Positions 1-5,111 of a stretch of DNA of 5,111 nt are shown piece after piece. Each line of letters starts with the position of its first letter. Position 1 is the first letter of the stretch. Where the stretch lies: the NCBI GenBank assembly GCA_945862275.1, contig CAMAYA010000099.1:1-5111 (forward strand). The letters run 5' to 3'. The notes under the pieces were generated by a model. That model ran no database searches, was not told where the DNA came from, and saw nothing but the letters and a program-made list of their open reading frames with translations. Source of the stretch: Legionella genomosp. 1. GTDB taxonomy: Bacteria > Pseudomonadota > Gammaproteobacteria > Legionellales > Legionellaceae. Made by a program: the position numbers and the translations under genes.

Positions 1-17
1 TCGCTTGCCGTTAATTG

Positions 18-479
18 TTAGGAGCATGATTCGTCTCTCATTTGATCGATAGTCTGCCTAAATTCGCTGACGTCTTTAAAGCGTTTATACACAGAGGCAA
101 AACGCACGTACGCCACGTGATCCATACGATACAACTGCTCCATCACCCATTGTCCGACTTGGCTAGAATCGATTTCACGTTCCCCATGCTGTCTGATTTT
201 CTGCATGATGGTGATAATGGCGTCTTCTAAATCATCCATACTCACCGGACGTTTTTCCAATGCACGCAACATTCCTGCGCGCAAATTATCCATGCTAAAT
301 GGTTTTCGCCGACCATCACGCTTGATGATCGATGGCATAACCAGTTCCGCGACCTCAAACGTCTTGAATCGCTCGTGGCAAATCAAGCACTCGCGGCGTC
401 TTCGGACTTGGGCGCCATCAGCGACCAAGCGGGAATCAATCACTTTGGTATCGGTTTCATGACAAAAAGGACAATACAT
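18..479 (-). CDS. nrdR: NrdR, transcriptional repressor of ribonucleotide reductase genes
   Basis: A 153-residue NrdR, close to the usual family length of about 150. NrdR is a nucleotide-sensing repressor that binds NrdR boxes ahead of ribonucleotide reductase operons. The N-terminal zinc ribbon is complete, with C3 and C6 in CPFC and C31 and C34 in CLIC, followed by the basic RRRR stretch at 26-29. The ATP-cone domain covers roughly residues 49-139, beginning near IKRDGR and including the family-typical segment MLRALEKRPVS. An in-frame start 10 codons upstream (509) would add a tail not expected in the family and would run into glyA. The start at 479 gives the canonical MYCPFC beginning and has a GGA ribosome-binding core 5 bases ahead. 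It lies 2 bases after the glyA stop, so translational coupling is likely. No key residue is missing. Identity is very secure. Confidence 0.97.
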   Translation of the reverse strand: MYCPFCHETDTKVIDSRLVADGAQVRRRRECLICHERFKTFEVAELVMPSIIKRDGRRKPFSMDNLRAGMLRALEKRPVSMDDLEDAIITIMQKIRQHGEREIDSSQVGQWVMEQLYRMDHVAYVRFASVYKRFKDVSEFRQTIDQMRDESCS

Positions 480-481
480 CG

Positions 482-1735
482 CTATCCATAAACTGGGAAT
501 TCGTGGCACAATGTTAACACATGTGCTCGGACGCGTCCGATCATTTCGTCATCCGCTATATTATCCAACACATCTGCAATCCAACCCGTGAGCAAAACGA
601 TTTCGGTCTCTTTAAATCCACGCGTGGTCACTGCCGGTGTCCCCAAACGCAACCCACTGGTAACAAACGGTGAGCGAGGATCGTTCGGAACAGCATTTTT
701 ATTCACGGTGATATTGGCGCGACTTAAAGCGGCATCTGCATCTTTCCCCGTTATATTTTTATCAGTCAAATCCAACAGCATCAAATGGTTTTCCGTACCA
801 CCAGAAACAATCCGGTATCCGCGTGCCTGCAACACGTTTGCCATTGTTTTTGCATTGAGCAACACTTGCTGTTGATATATCTTAAATTCGGGCAGCAATG
901 CCTCTTCAAACGCCACGGCTTTAGCAGCAATCACATGCATCAACGGGCCGCCTTGCGTGCCGGGAAAAACGGCTGAATTGAGTTTTTTTTCAATTAATTC
1001 GTTTCCACGCGCCAGAATAAGTCCCCCACGCGGGCCACGCAATGTTTTATGCGTAGTGGTCGTGACCACATCGGCATACGGAATCGGCGACGGATATACG
1101 CCCGCAGCAATCAGGCCAGCAACATGCGCCATGTCCACCAAGAGAAAAGCACCAATGCTATCTGCAATAACACGAAATCGAGCCCAATCCACGACCTGTG
1201 AATAGGCAGAAAATCCTGCGATGATCAATTTGGGCCGATGAAGCACGGCTTGCGCCTCAAGGGTCTCGTAATCAATCAAGCCGGTGGTTTCATCAATGCC
1301 GTATTGCAAGGCCCGATACACTTTCCCTGAAAAATTAACCGAAGAACCATGTGTCAAATGGCCGCCATGCGACAACGACATGCCTAAAATCAAGTCGCCC
1401 GGTTCTACCAAGGCCATCATTGCCGCTGCATTCGCTTGAGAACCAGAATGTGGTTGCACATTCGCATAATCTGCTGAAAACAGGGCTTTAGCGCGAGAAA
1501 TGGCCAACGATTCGGCAATATCAACGTATTCGCAACCGCCATAATAGCGCTTGCCAGGATAGCCCTCGGCATATTTATTGGTCAACACGGATCCTTGCGC
1601 TTCTAATACACGCGGGCTCGCATAATTCTCCGAGGCAATGAGTTCAATGTGATCTTCCTGTCGACGGCGCTCGCCTTCCATGGCCTGCCACAACACATCA
1701 TCAAAGCCTTTAATCGTGTCTTTTTGATTGAACAT
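482..1735 (-). CDS. glyA: Serine hydroxymethyltransferase GlyA
   Basis: Cytosolic PLP enzyme that interconverts serine plus tetrahydrofolate with glycine plus 5,10-methylenetetrahydrofolate, the main one-carbon source for purine, thymidylate and methionine synthesis. The protein is 417 residues, the same length I recall for the E. coli enzyme, and collinear with it. Visible family blocks include HIELIASENY near residue 30, the YAEGYPGKRYYGG block near 55-67, the VDMAHVAGL segment near 200, and the PLP-lysine motif TTTTHKTLRGPRGG with the lysine at about residue 230. NAVPNDPRSPFVTSG follows near 347-361. Two adjacent start codons exist: TTG at 1738 and ATG at 1735. ATG is chosen because the AAGGA ribosome-binding core is then 6 bases away rather than 3. 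The gene starts 9 bases after the BON lipoprotein gene and ends 2 bases before nrdR, in the middle of a same-strand string. No riboswitch-like leader is possible in such a short gap. Confidence 0.98.
   Translation of the reverse strand: MFNQKDTIKGFDDVLWQAMEGERRRQEDHIELIASENYASPRVLEAQGSVLTNKYAEGYPGKRYYGGCEYVDIAESLAISRAKALFSADYANVQPHSGSQANAAAMMALVEPGDLILGMSLSHGGHLTHGSSVNFSGKVYRALQYGIDETTGLIDYETLEAQAVLHRPKLIIAGFSAYSQVVDWARFRVIADSIGAFLLVDMAHVAGLIAAGVYPSPIPYADVVTTTTHKTLRGPRGGLILARGNELIEKKLNSAVFPGTQGGPLMHVIAAKAVAFEEALLPEFKIYQQQVLLNAKTMANVLQARGYRIVSGGTENHLMLLDLTDKNITGKDADAALSRANITVNKNAVPNDPRSPFVTSGLRLGTPAVTTRGFKETEIVLLTGWIADVLDNIADDEMIGRVRAHVLTLCHEFPVYG
485..487 (-). promoter_or_regulatory. nrdR ribosome-binding core adjoining the glyA stop
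   Basis: On the minus strand the sequence reads TATGGATAGCG just before the nrdR ATG at 479. The GGA core lies 5 bases upstream of the start and abuts the glyA TAG stop (482-484). This placement favours ATG 479 over the longer in-frame start. It also suggests that ribosomes ending on glyA restart on nrdR. Confidence 0.6.
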
Positions 1736-1741
1736 CAACCA

Positions 1742-1746
1742 TCCTT
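1742..1746 (-). promoter_or_regulatory. glyA ribosome-binding site overlapping the upstream stop codon
   Basis: Minus-strand AAGGA lies 6 bases before ATG 1735 and only 3 before the alternative TTG 1738, so it decides the start in favour of ATG. It overlaps the TAA stop (1745-1747) of the BON lipoprotein gene, a layout typical of translationally coupled genes. Confidence 0.7.
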
Positions 1747-2053
1747 ATTTTACGATGAGATTATTCTGAACATCTTTTACACCGATGGTATCATCCGCAA
1801 CGATGCCCGCACGCTGCTTGATGGCCTCACTGTTGACAAACCCACTCAATTGCACGTTGTCTTTGTAGGTTTTTACCTTAATGCTCATGGCCGCTTTAGC
1901 GCCTAGCATGTCTACGAGCCGCCCTTTGACTTTAGCTGTAACCGCAGCGCTATCGAAATATTGGCCTGTGCTCTCGCTGGTTGATGAGCCTGTGCAGCCT
2001 ATTGTGAAGAACACAACCAGCGATAACACCATGATTTTTATTATTTTTATCAT
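1745..2053 (-). CDS. Small BON-domain lipoprotein
   Basis: A 102-residue exported protein. The N-terminus has lysines at 3 and 6, a hydrophobic stretch at about 7-18, and a candidate lipidated cysteine at C20 in the sequence TIGC. Threonine at the -3 position is less usual for a lipobox than leucine or valine. Residue +2 is Thr, not Asp, so outer-membrane sorting is expected if the protein is lipidated. A Ser/Thr/Gly-rich linker (21-30) leads into a single BON domain at about 34-102. The domain shows the QYFDSAAVTAKVK opening, the VQLSGFV strand with glycine 71, a GVKDV turn at 91-95 and the NNLIVK end. BON domains, as in OsmY, are thought to bind phospholipid membranes; a specific role here cannot be read from sequence. 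An AGGAG ribosome-binding site (2062-2066) sits 8 bases before the start. The gene lies 29 bases after the exported-protein gene and 9 bases before glyA, so all are probably cotranscribed. Confidence 0.9.
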   Translation of the reverse strand: MIKIIKIMVLSLVVFFTIGCTGSSTSESTGQYFDSAAVTAKVKGRLVDMLGAKAAMSIKVKTYKDNVQLSGFVNSEAIKQRAGIVADDTIGVKDVQNNLIVK

Positions 2054-2082
2054 CTGGATTTCTCCTGTTTTTCAATAACCCC

Positions 2083-2478
2083 TTACGACGCGCGAAGCAA
2101 CGCTTTCGCCTGATTCATTTCATATATAATCTCAACCGTCATACCAGCATGTACATAATCACCAAACAAATGCCGACCACTAAACGTATCAATATCCAAC
2201 TCCATCCCGCGGTGGCAATACCCATTATAAAAGAGAGAAATGTAATGAGGCAATTCAAAGCTATAGACATTAAATGGCTCAAGAGGAATGCCATCATCAA
2301 AAATCCCAAACACACGCATATCGGAGAAACTTCGATTAATGATTTCAATTTCACAGCTTCCAGCCCATTGAGCGGAAGGCCCTACTGCATCCACTTGCGG
2401 GTGGACATGTTGATTTGCGGCATGCACAGAAGAAAACAACCCCAGCATACTCCCAAAAACCCATGCGTTTAATTTCAT
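2083..2478 (-). CDS. Uncharacterised small exported protein
   Basis: I do not recognise the family with confidence. The 131-residue product begins with a good Sec signal peptide: a lysine at residue 2, a hydrophobic core at about 5-17, and a predicted cut after VHA (A20). The mature part is about 111 residues, rich in aromatic and beta-prone residues, with no transmembrane segment. It has only two cysteines, C42 and C88, which could form a disulfide in the periplasm. Striking segments are CEIEIINRSF near 42-51, FGIFDDGIPLEPFNVYSFE near 57-75 and HYISLFYNGYCHRGM near 78-92. An earlier in-frame start at 2520 is rejected because those codons fall in the promoter. ATG 2478 has GGGAG (2487-2491) 8 bases upstream. 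It is the first gene of the minus-strand string ending in nrdR. It may be a surface, periplasmic or secreted protein; the sequence does not say which. Confidence 0.8.
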   Translation of the reverse strand: MKLNAWVFGSMLGLFSSVHAANQHVHPQVDAVGPSAQWAGSCEIEIINRSFSDMRVFGIFDDGIPLEPFNVYSFELPHYISLFYNGYCHRGMELDIDTFSGRHLFGDYVHAGMTVEIIYEMNQAKALLRAS

Positions 2479-2510
2479 AACAACAACTCCCAAACGGATA
2501 TTAAACGCCA

Positions 2511-2538
2511 ATGCTAACATAGTCTCTCATCGAGTCAA
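2511..2538 (-). promoter_or_regulatory. Sigma-70 promoter with extended -10 for the exported-protein/glyA/nrdR string
   Basis: On the minus strand, TTGACT (2533-2538) is a 5-of-6 match to the -35 consensus. A 16-base spacer leads to TAGCAT (2511-2516), preceded by TG one base upstream to form an extended -10. A run of six A residues (plus-strand T run at 2543-2548) and AT-rich DNA lie just upstream of the -35, resembling an UP element. Transcription should start near 2504, giving a leader of about 26 bases to ATG 2478. Confidence 0.72.
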
Positions 2539-2622
2539 TGGGTTTTTTATGCGCAAGATATCATTTATTTAATAAAAATAGTATTCTTTCTTCCCTCGAA
2601 AATACAAACCACTCAGGTTCCC

Positions 2623-3300
2623 ATGAAAAAAGCTGTTGTGCTCTTATCCGGAGGACTGGATTCAACCACTTGTCTGGCTTACGCTGCATCAAATGGATAT
2701 GCTTGTTATGCGCTCAGTGTTGATTATGGACAGAAACACCATGCGGAATTAGATGCGGCAAAAAAAATAGCGCGGCATTTTGGGGTTATCCAACATGAAA
2801 TTATTCCCTTGTCGATAGGTCATTTAGGCGGTTCGGCATTAACGGATGACGCGATCAATATACCAAACCACACCGGCGCCAAAAGCATTCCATTAACCTA
2901 TGTTCCCGCACGAAACACCATCATGCTGTCCATCGCACTCGGTTGGGCTGAAATAGTGGACGCTGATTCGATTTTCATTGGCGTCAGTGCTGTTGATTAC
3001 TCAGGCTACCCCGATTGCAGGCCAGAATATATTGACGCATTTCGAGCGATGGCGAATCTTGCCACGAAGAAAGGAGTTGAAGGGCATGGGGTTCAAATCG
3101 AAACACCCTTGATTCATTTAAGCAAAGCCGAAACTGCCCTATTGGGCCATTCGCTGGGCGTCGACTATGCCCAAACGGTGTCGTGTTACAAAGCGACTGA
3201 CGAAGGCCTGGCTTGTGGTCAGTGTGATAGTTGTTATTTGAGGAAAAAAGGGTTTTTGGATGCAGGGATGGTTGATCCAACACGGTATATCTTACACTGA
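2623..3300 (+). CDS. queC: 7-cyano-7-deazaguanine synthase QueC
   Basis: Cytosolic enzyme that converts 7-carboxy-7-deazaguanine to 7-cyano-7-deazaguanine (preQ0) with ammonia and ATP, in the pathway to the tRNA wobble base queuosine. The 225-residue length is normal for the family. The N-terminal PP-loop SGGLDST at residues 9-15 binds ATP, and SVDYGQKH follows at 32-39. PLTYVPARNT (90-99) and the GVSAVDYSGYPDCRPEY block (120-136) are family hallmarks. The zinc site is complete: C188, C198, C201 and C204 with C-x9-C-x2-C-x2-C spacing. The start at 2623 places the PP-loop at its usual position; the ribosome-binding sequence ahead of it is weak (CAGG, 5 bases away). The gene is divergent from the exported-protein gene. 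Other queuosine genes such as queD or queE are not adjacent. No preQ1 riboswitch or clear promoter was seen in its leader. Confidence 0.97.
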   Translation: MKKAVVLLSGGLDSTTCLAYAASNGYACYALSVDYGQKHHAELDAAKKIARHFGVIQHEIIPLSIGHLGGSALTDDAINIPNHTGAKSIPLTYVPARNTIMLSIALGWAEIVDADSIFIGVSAVDYSGYPDCRPEYIDAFRAMANLATKKGVEGHGVQIETPLIHLSKAETALLGHSLGVDYAQTVSCYKATDEGLACGQCDSCYLRKKGFLDAGMVDPTRYILH

Positions 3301-3328
3301 TGACTCGTTTCATGCTTAATGATATAGT
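3300..3328 (+). promoter_or_regulatory. Candidate promoter for the RND efflux genes
   Basis: ATGACT (3300-3305, 4 of 6 to the -35 consensus) and TATAGT (3323-3328, 5 of 6 to the -10 consensus) are separated by exactly 17 bases. The -35 shares one base with the queC stop codon. The start would fall near 3335, leaving a leader of about 23 bases to ATG 3358. The -35 is mediocre, so the promoter is plausible rather than certain; readthrough from queC is the alternative. Confidence 0.5.
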
Positions 3329-3341
3329 CGGCTCAATATCA
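3320..3341. promoter_or_regulatory. Inverted repeat across the -10, possible operator
   Basis: TGATAT (3320-3325) and ATATCA (3336-3341) form perfect 6-base arms around a 10-base spacer. The left arm overlaps the candidate -10 and the right arm covers the expected transcription start. That is where a dimeric repressor of efflux genes would be expected to bind. A second, overlapping dyad, GGCTC/GAGCC (3330-3334 and 3346-3350), lies beside it. The arms are short and AT-rich, so chance is possible, and no regulator gene lies in the window. Confidence 0.3.
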
Positions 3342-3357
3342 ATCAGAGCCCATTAAA

Positions 3358-4590
3358 ATGCCCATTAAATTCCCTCAATTGCCGATTAAAGATCCTTTGT
3401 TAAGAAAACGCATGACCATTATGGTCATCGCCCTGTTGGTTGTGTTTGGTGGCATCATTGCCTTTAATTTATTCAAATCATTTATGATTAAGCGGTATTT
3501 TGCACACTTCGAACCCCCATATGTCACGGTGTCGTCTGTTACTGCAGTAAAAAAGAACTGGGAACCGCGGATTGCAGCAGTGGGTAATTTTGTGGCCATG
3601 AATGGTGTCGATGTCAATTCACAAGCCAGTGGCAATGTGGTCGCTATTCATTTCACCTCAGGTGAATCAATCGAAAAAGACCAACCTCTTATTGACATTG
3701 ATGACAGCGTGGATCAGGCCACGCTCAAATTTAACCAAGCGGAACTCGCCCTGCAAACACTCAATTACAAACGGCAAACTGACTTGCTCAAACGCAATGC
3801 AACGTCCGGATCGAGTGTCGATGAAGCAAAAGCCAAATTAGTAGAAGCCGCAGCCAATGTGGAAAAAACTCAAGCCCTCATTCAGCAAAAGCACATTAAA
3901 GCCCCTTTTTCAGGACAGATTGGGATTAGCCAAATTGACCTCGGCCAATACATCATGACAGGCCAAACACCCATTGTGGCCCTGCAATCAATGGACCCTA
4001 TTTTTCTTGAGTTTTACTTGCCAGAACAACTGTTAGGTCGCCTGCATATCAACCAACCCCTTACGTTTTCAGTGGAACAAAATAAACACTTGCGATTTAA
4101 CGCCACCATCACGGCCATCAACTCCAAAATAGACACAAACACCCACACCATAAAAGTACAAGCCACCCTTCCAAACTGCCCAACCGATTCTTTAAACGTC
4201 AAAAACCAACACGCCTCGTGCAGCAGCGCATTAAATACCAAAAATAAAGTAACGCGGTTTAATTTCATGCCCGGTATGTTTGCATCCATTGAAGTGAACC
4301 AGCCGCCCATACCCAATGTTGTTGTTTTACCCTCAACGGCTATCTCTTACTCTTTATATGGTGACTCCGTCTTTGTCATCGAAAAAGACGGAGAAATCCT
4401 ACGCGTCAAGCGTGTGTTTGTACGCACAGGTGAACAGCAAGGAAATGTCACCCAGATCCTCAAAGGCATTCAAGCCGGCCAAGAAGTCGTCGCCTCAGGG
4501 GAGTTGAAACTACAAGATGGCACACGGGTCACCATCAACAACGACGTGCAACTCAATAGCATTATCAATTCTGACCAATTGGGCCAATAA
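3358..4590 (+). CDS. RND efflux membrane fusion protein (periplasmic adaptor, HlyD/AcrA type)
   Basis: Adaptor that links an inner-membrane RND pump to an outer-membrane channel. Of the 410 residues, 1-18 are cytoplasmic and basic, and about 19-39 form one uncleaved transmembrane anchor with no lipobox, so the protein is membrane-anchored rather than lipidated. The first biotinyl/lipoyl half is at about 85-116 (QASGNVVAIHFTSGESI), an alpha-helical hairpin or coiled coil at about 117-178, and the second lipoyl half at about 180-205 (IKAPFSGQIGI). The beta-barrel domain covers about 211-315 and ends with MPGMFASIEV; the membrane-proximal domain is about 320-395. An insertion of roughly 25 residues with two cysteines (C274 and C288) interrupts the barrel before MPGMF. 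The start at 3358 gives a sensible anchor, although its ribosome-binding sequence (AGAG) is weak. The pump gene begins 4 bases downstream. The substrate cannot be deduced. Confidence 0.93.
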   Translation: MPIKFPQLPIKDPLLRKRMTIMVIALLVVFGGIIAFNLFKSFMIKRYFAHFEPPYVTVSSVTAVKKNWEPRIAAVGNFVAMNGVDVNSQASGNVVAIHFTSGESIEKDQPLIDIDDSVDQATLKFNQAELALQTLNYKRQTDLLKRNATSGSSVDEAKAKLVEAAANVEKTQALIQQKHIKAPFSGQIGISQIDLGQYIMTGQTPIVALQSMDPIFLEFYLPEQLLGRLHINQPLTFSVEQNKHLRFNATITAINSKIDTNTHTIKVQATLPNCPTDSLNVKNQHASCSSALNTKNKVTRFNFMPGMFASIEVNQPPIPNVVVLPSTAISYSLYGDSVFVIEKDGEILRVKRVFVRTGEQQGNVTQILKGIQAGQEVVASGELKLQDGTRVTINNDVQLNSIINSDQLGQ

Positions 4591-4594
4591 ATAC

Positions 4595-5111
4595 ATGAAA
4601 TTCACTGATCTTTTTATCAAACGTCCGGTATTGGCTTCTGTAGTCAGCTTATTGATCCTTCTTTTTGGGATCAATTCACTGACCAAAATGTCCATTCGCC
4701 AGTATCCACGCATGGATAACGCCATCATCACCGTCACCACCAACTATCCTGGTGCTGATGCCAATTTAATCGCAGGATTTATCACAACACCCCTGGAGGG
4801 TGCGGTGGCCAGTGCTGAGGGCATTGACTACATGACCTCCACCAGCGTCCAAGGGGTGAGCACCATTTCGCTCACAGTGAAGCTCAACTTCGACCCCCAA
4901 ATCGCATTTACCGATGTGATGAGCAAAGTCCAGCAAACGCTAAACCAATTGCCCCCCGAAGCACAACAACCGGTTATTTTAAAAAAGTCAGATACGTCAA
5001 CTCCCTTGATGTATATCAGCCTTGACAGCCATGACATGACGCCTCAGCAAATTACAGATTACGCCACACGCGTTGTAAAACCACAATTGGAAACCGTCAA
5101 TGGAGTCGCTG
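4595..5111 (+). CDS. RND efflux pump, inner-membrane permease (HAE1/AcrB-like), N-terminal part
   Basis: The reading frame is open from ATG 4595 to the window edge, giving 172 residues of a protein that normally has about 1,000 or more. Such pumps use the proton gradient to expel drugs or other amphiphilic compounds as trimers in the inner membrane. Visible hallmarks are the start MKFTDLFIKRPVLA, the first transmembrane helix at about residues 11-30, YPGADA at 51-56 and ITTPLE at 63-68. GVSTISL follows near 87-93, then a porter-domain stretch with NQLPPEAQQPVI at 117-128. This pattern fits the hydrophobe/amphiphile (HAE1) group rather than the heavy-metal group. The start is 4 bases after the adaptor stop with no strong ribosome-binding sequence, so coupled translation is likely. 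Proton-relay residues lie beyond the window and cannot be checked. The gene is truncated only by the window end. Confidence 0.95.
   Translation, partial: MKFTDLFIKRPVLASVVSLLILLFGINSLTKMSIRQYPRMDNAIITVTTNYPGADANLIAGFITTPLEGAVASAEGIDYMTSTSVQGVSTISLTVKLNFDPQIAFTDVMSKVQQTLNQLPPEAQQPVILKKSDTSTPLMYISLDSHDMTPQQITDYATRVVKPQLETVNGVA

Noticed and set aside
480..509. Ten-codon N-terminal extension of NrdR
   Set aside because: It overlaps the end of glyA, and NrdR proteins begin with M-x-CPFC, which matches the start at 479 with its own ribosome-binding core.
2149..2472. Open frame of 107 codons antisense to the exported-protein gene
   Set aside because: The minus-strand gene has a signal peptide, ribosome-binding site and promoter; the plus-strand frame has none of these and its translation looks random.
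2564..2576. AT-only palindrome TTTATTTAATAAA in the divergent intergenic region
   Set aside because: Low-complexity AT-rich DNA gives such palindromes often by chance. It may simply be part of the AT-rich upstream region, and it does not line up with a convincing queC promoter.
2540..2622. queC promoter candidates such as TAGTAT at 2579-2584
   Set aside because: No acceptable -35 hexamer lies 16-18 bases upstream of any of these AT-rich -10-like sequences, so no specific promoter can be called.
2610..2645. Possible preQ1-I riboswitch at the queC start (GGTTC, CC and an A-run followed by GCT resemble parts of the consensus)
   Set aside because: The stem that must enclose the loop cannot form, the A-run lies inside the coding region after the ATG, and the order of parts does not fit the aptamer.
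3240..3262. A-run followed by GGG and a T-run near the end of queC, resembling a terminator hairpin
   Set aside because: It lies within the queC coding sequence (Lys-Lys-Gly-Phe codons), has no GC-rich stem, and is followed by 40 more coding bases.
4014..4316. Open frame of about 100 codons antisense to the fusion-protein gene
   Set aside because: It lies wholly within a well-supported gene on the other strand, has no recognisable domain and no ribosome-binding signal; it is a shadow of the coding sequence.

Overview
The window looks like chromosomal DNA from a gammaproteobacterium of moderate, slightly AT-leaning base composition. NrdR, GlyA and QueC all resemble their gammaproteobacterial counterparts closely, and the outer-membrane-type lipoprotein and RND efflux genes indicate a Gram-negative cell. 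The glyA-nrdR pairing and the flavour of the small secreted proteins would suit the Legionella/Coxiella side of the group. That placement is inference from memory and has not been tested by a search.

Left half (about 18-2540), minus strand. Read in the direction of transcription, this is a compact gene string: an uncharacterised exported protein of 131 residues, a small BON-domain lipoprotein, glyA (serine hydroxymethyltransferase) and nrdR (ribonucleotide reductase repressor). The gaps are 29, 9 and 2 bases, and the ribosome-binding sequences of glyA and nrdR overlap the stop codons of the genes before them. A good sigma-70 promoter with an extended -10 lies just ahead of the first gene. The string may therefore be one transcript joining two envelope proteins to one-carbon metabolism and control of dNTP synthesis. 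A further gene downstream of nrdR, beyond the window edge, is possible.

Right half (about 2623-5111), plus strand and divergent from the first string. It opens with queC (7-cyano-7-deazaguanine synthase, queuosine pathway). Next comes an RND-type efflux pair: a periplasmic membrane fusion protein and, 4 bases later, the start of its inner-membrane pump, cut by the window end after 172 codons. The efflux pair appears to have its own promoter. That promoter overlaps the queC stop codon, and an inverted repeat that could be an operator lies across its -10 box.

No RNA gene, mobile element, CRISPR array, convincing terminator or long gene-free stretch was found. The largest non-coding gap is the roughly 144-base divergent region at 2479-2622. 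Most of the window is ordinary housekeeping and envelope content. The points worth a second look are the unrecognised exported protein, the cysteine-bearing insertion in the fusion protein, and the candidate operator ahead of the efflux genes. No clearly new multi-gene system is visible.
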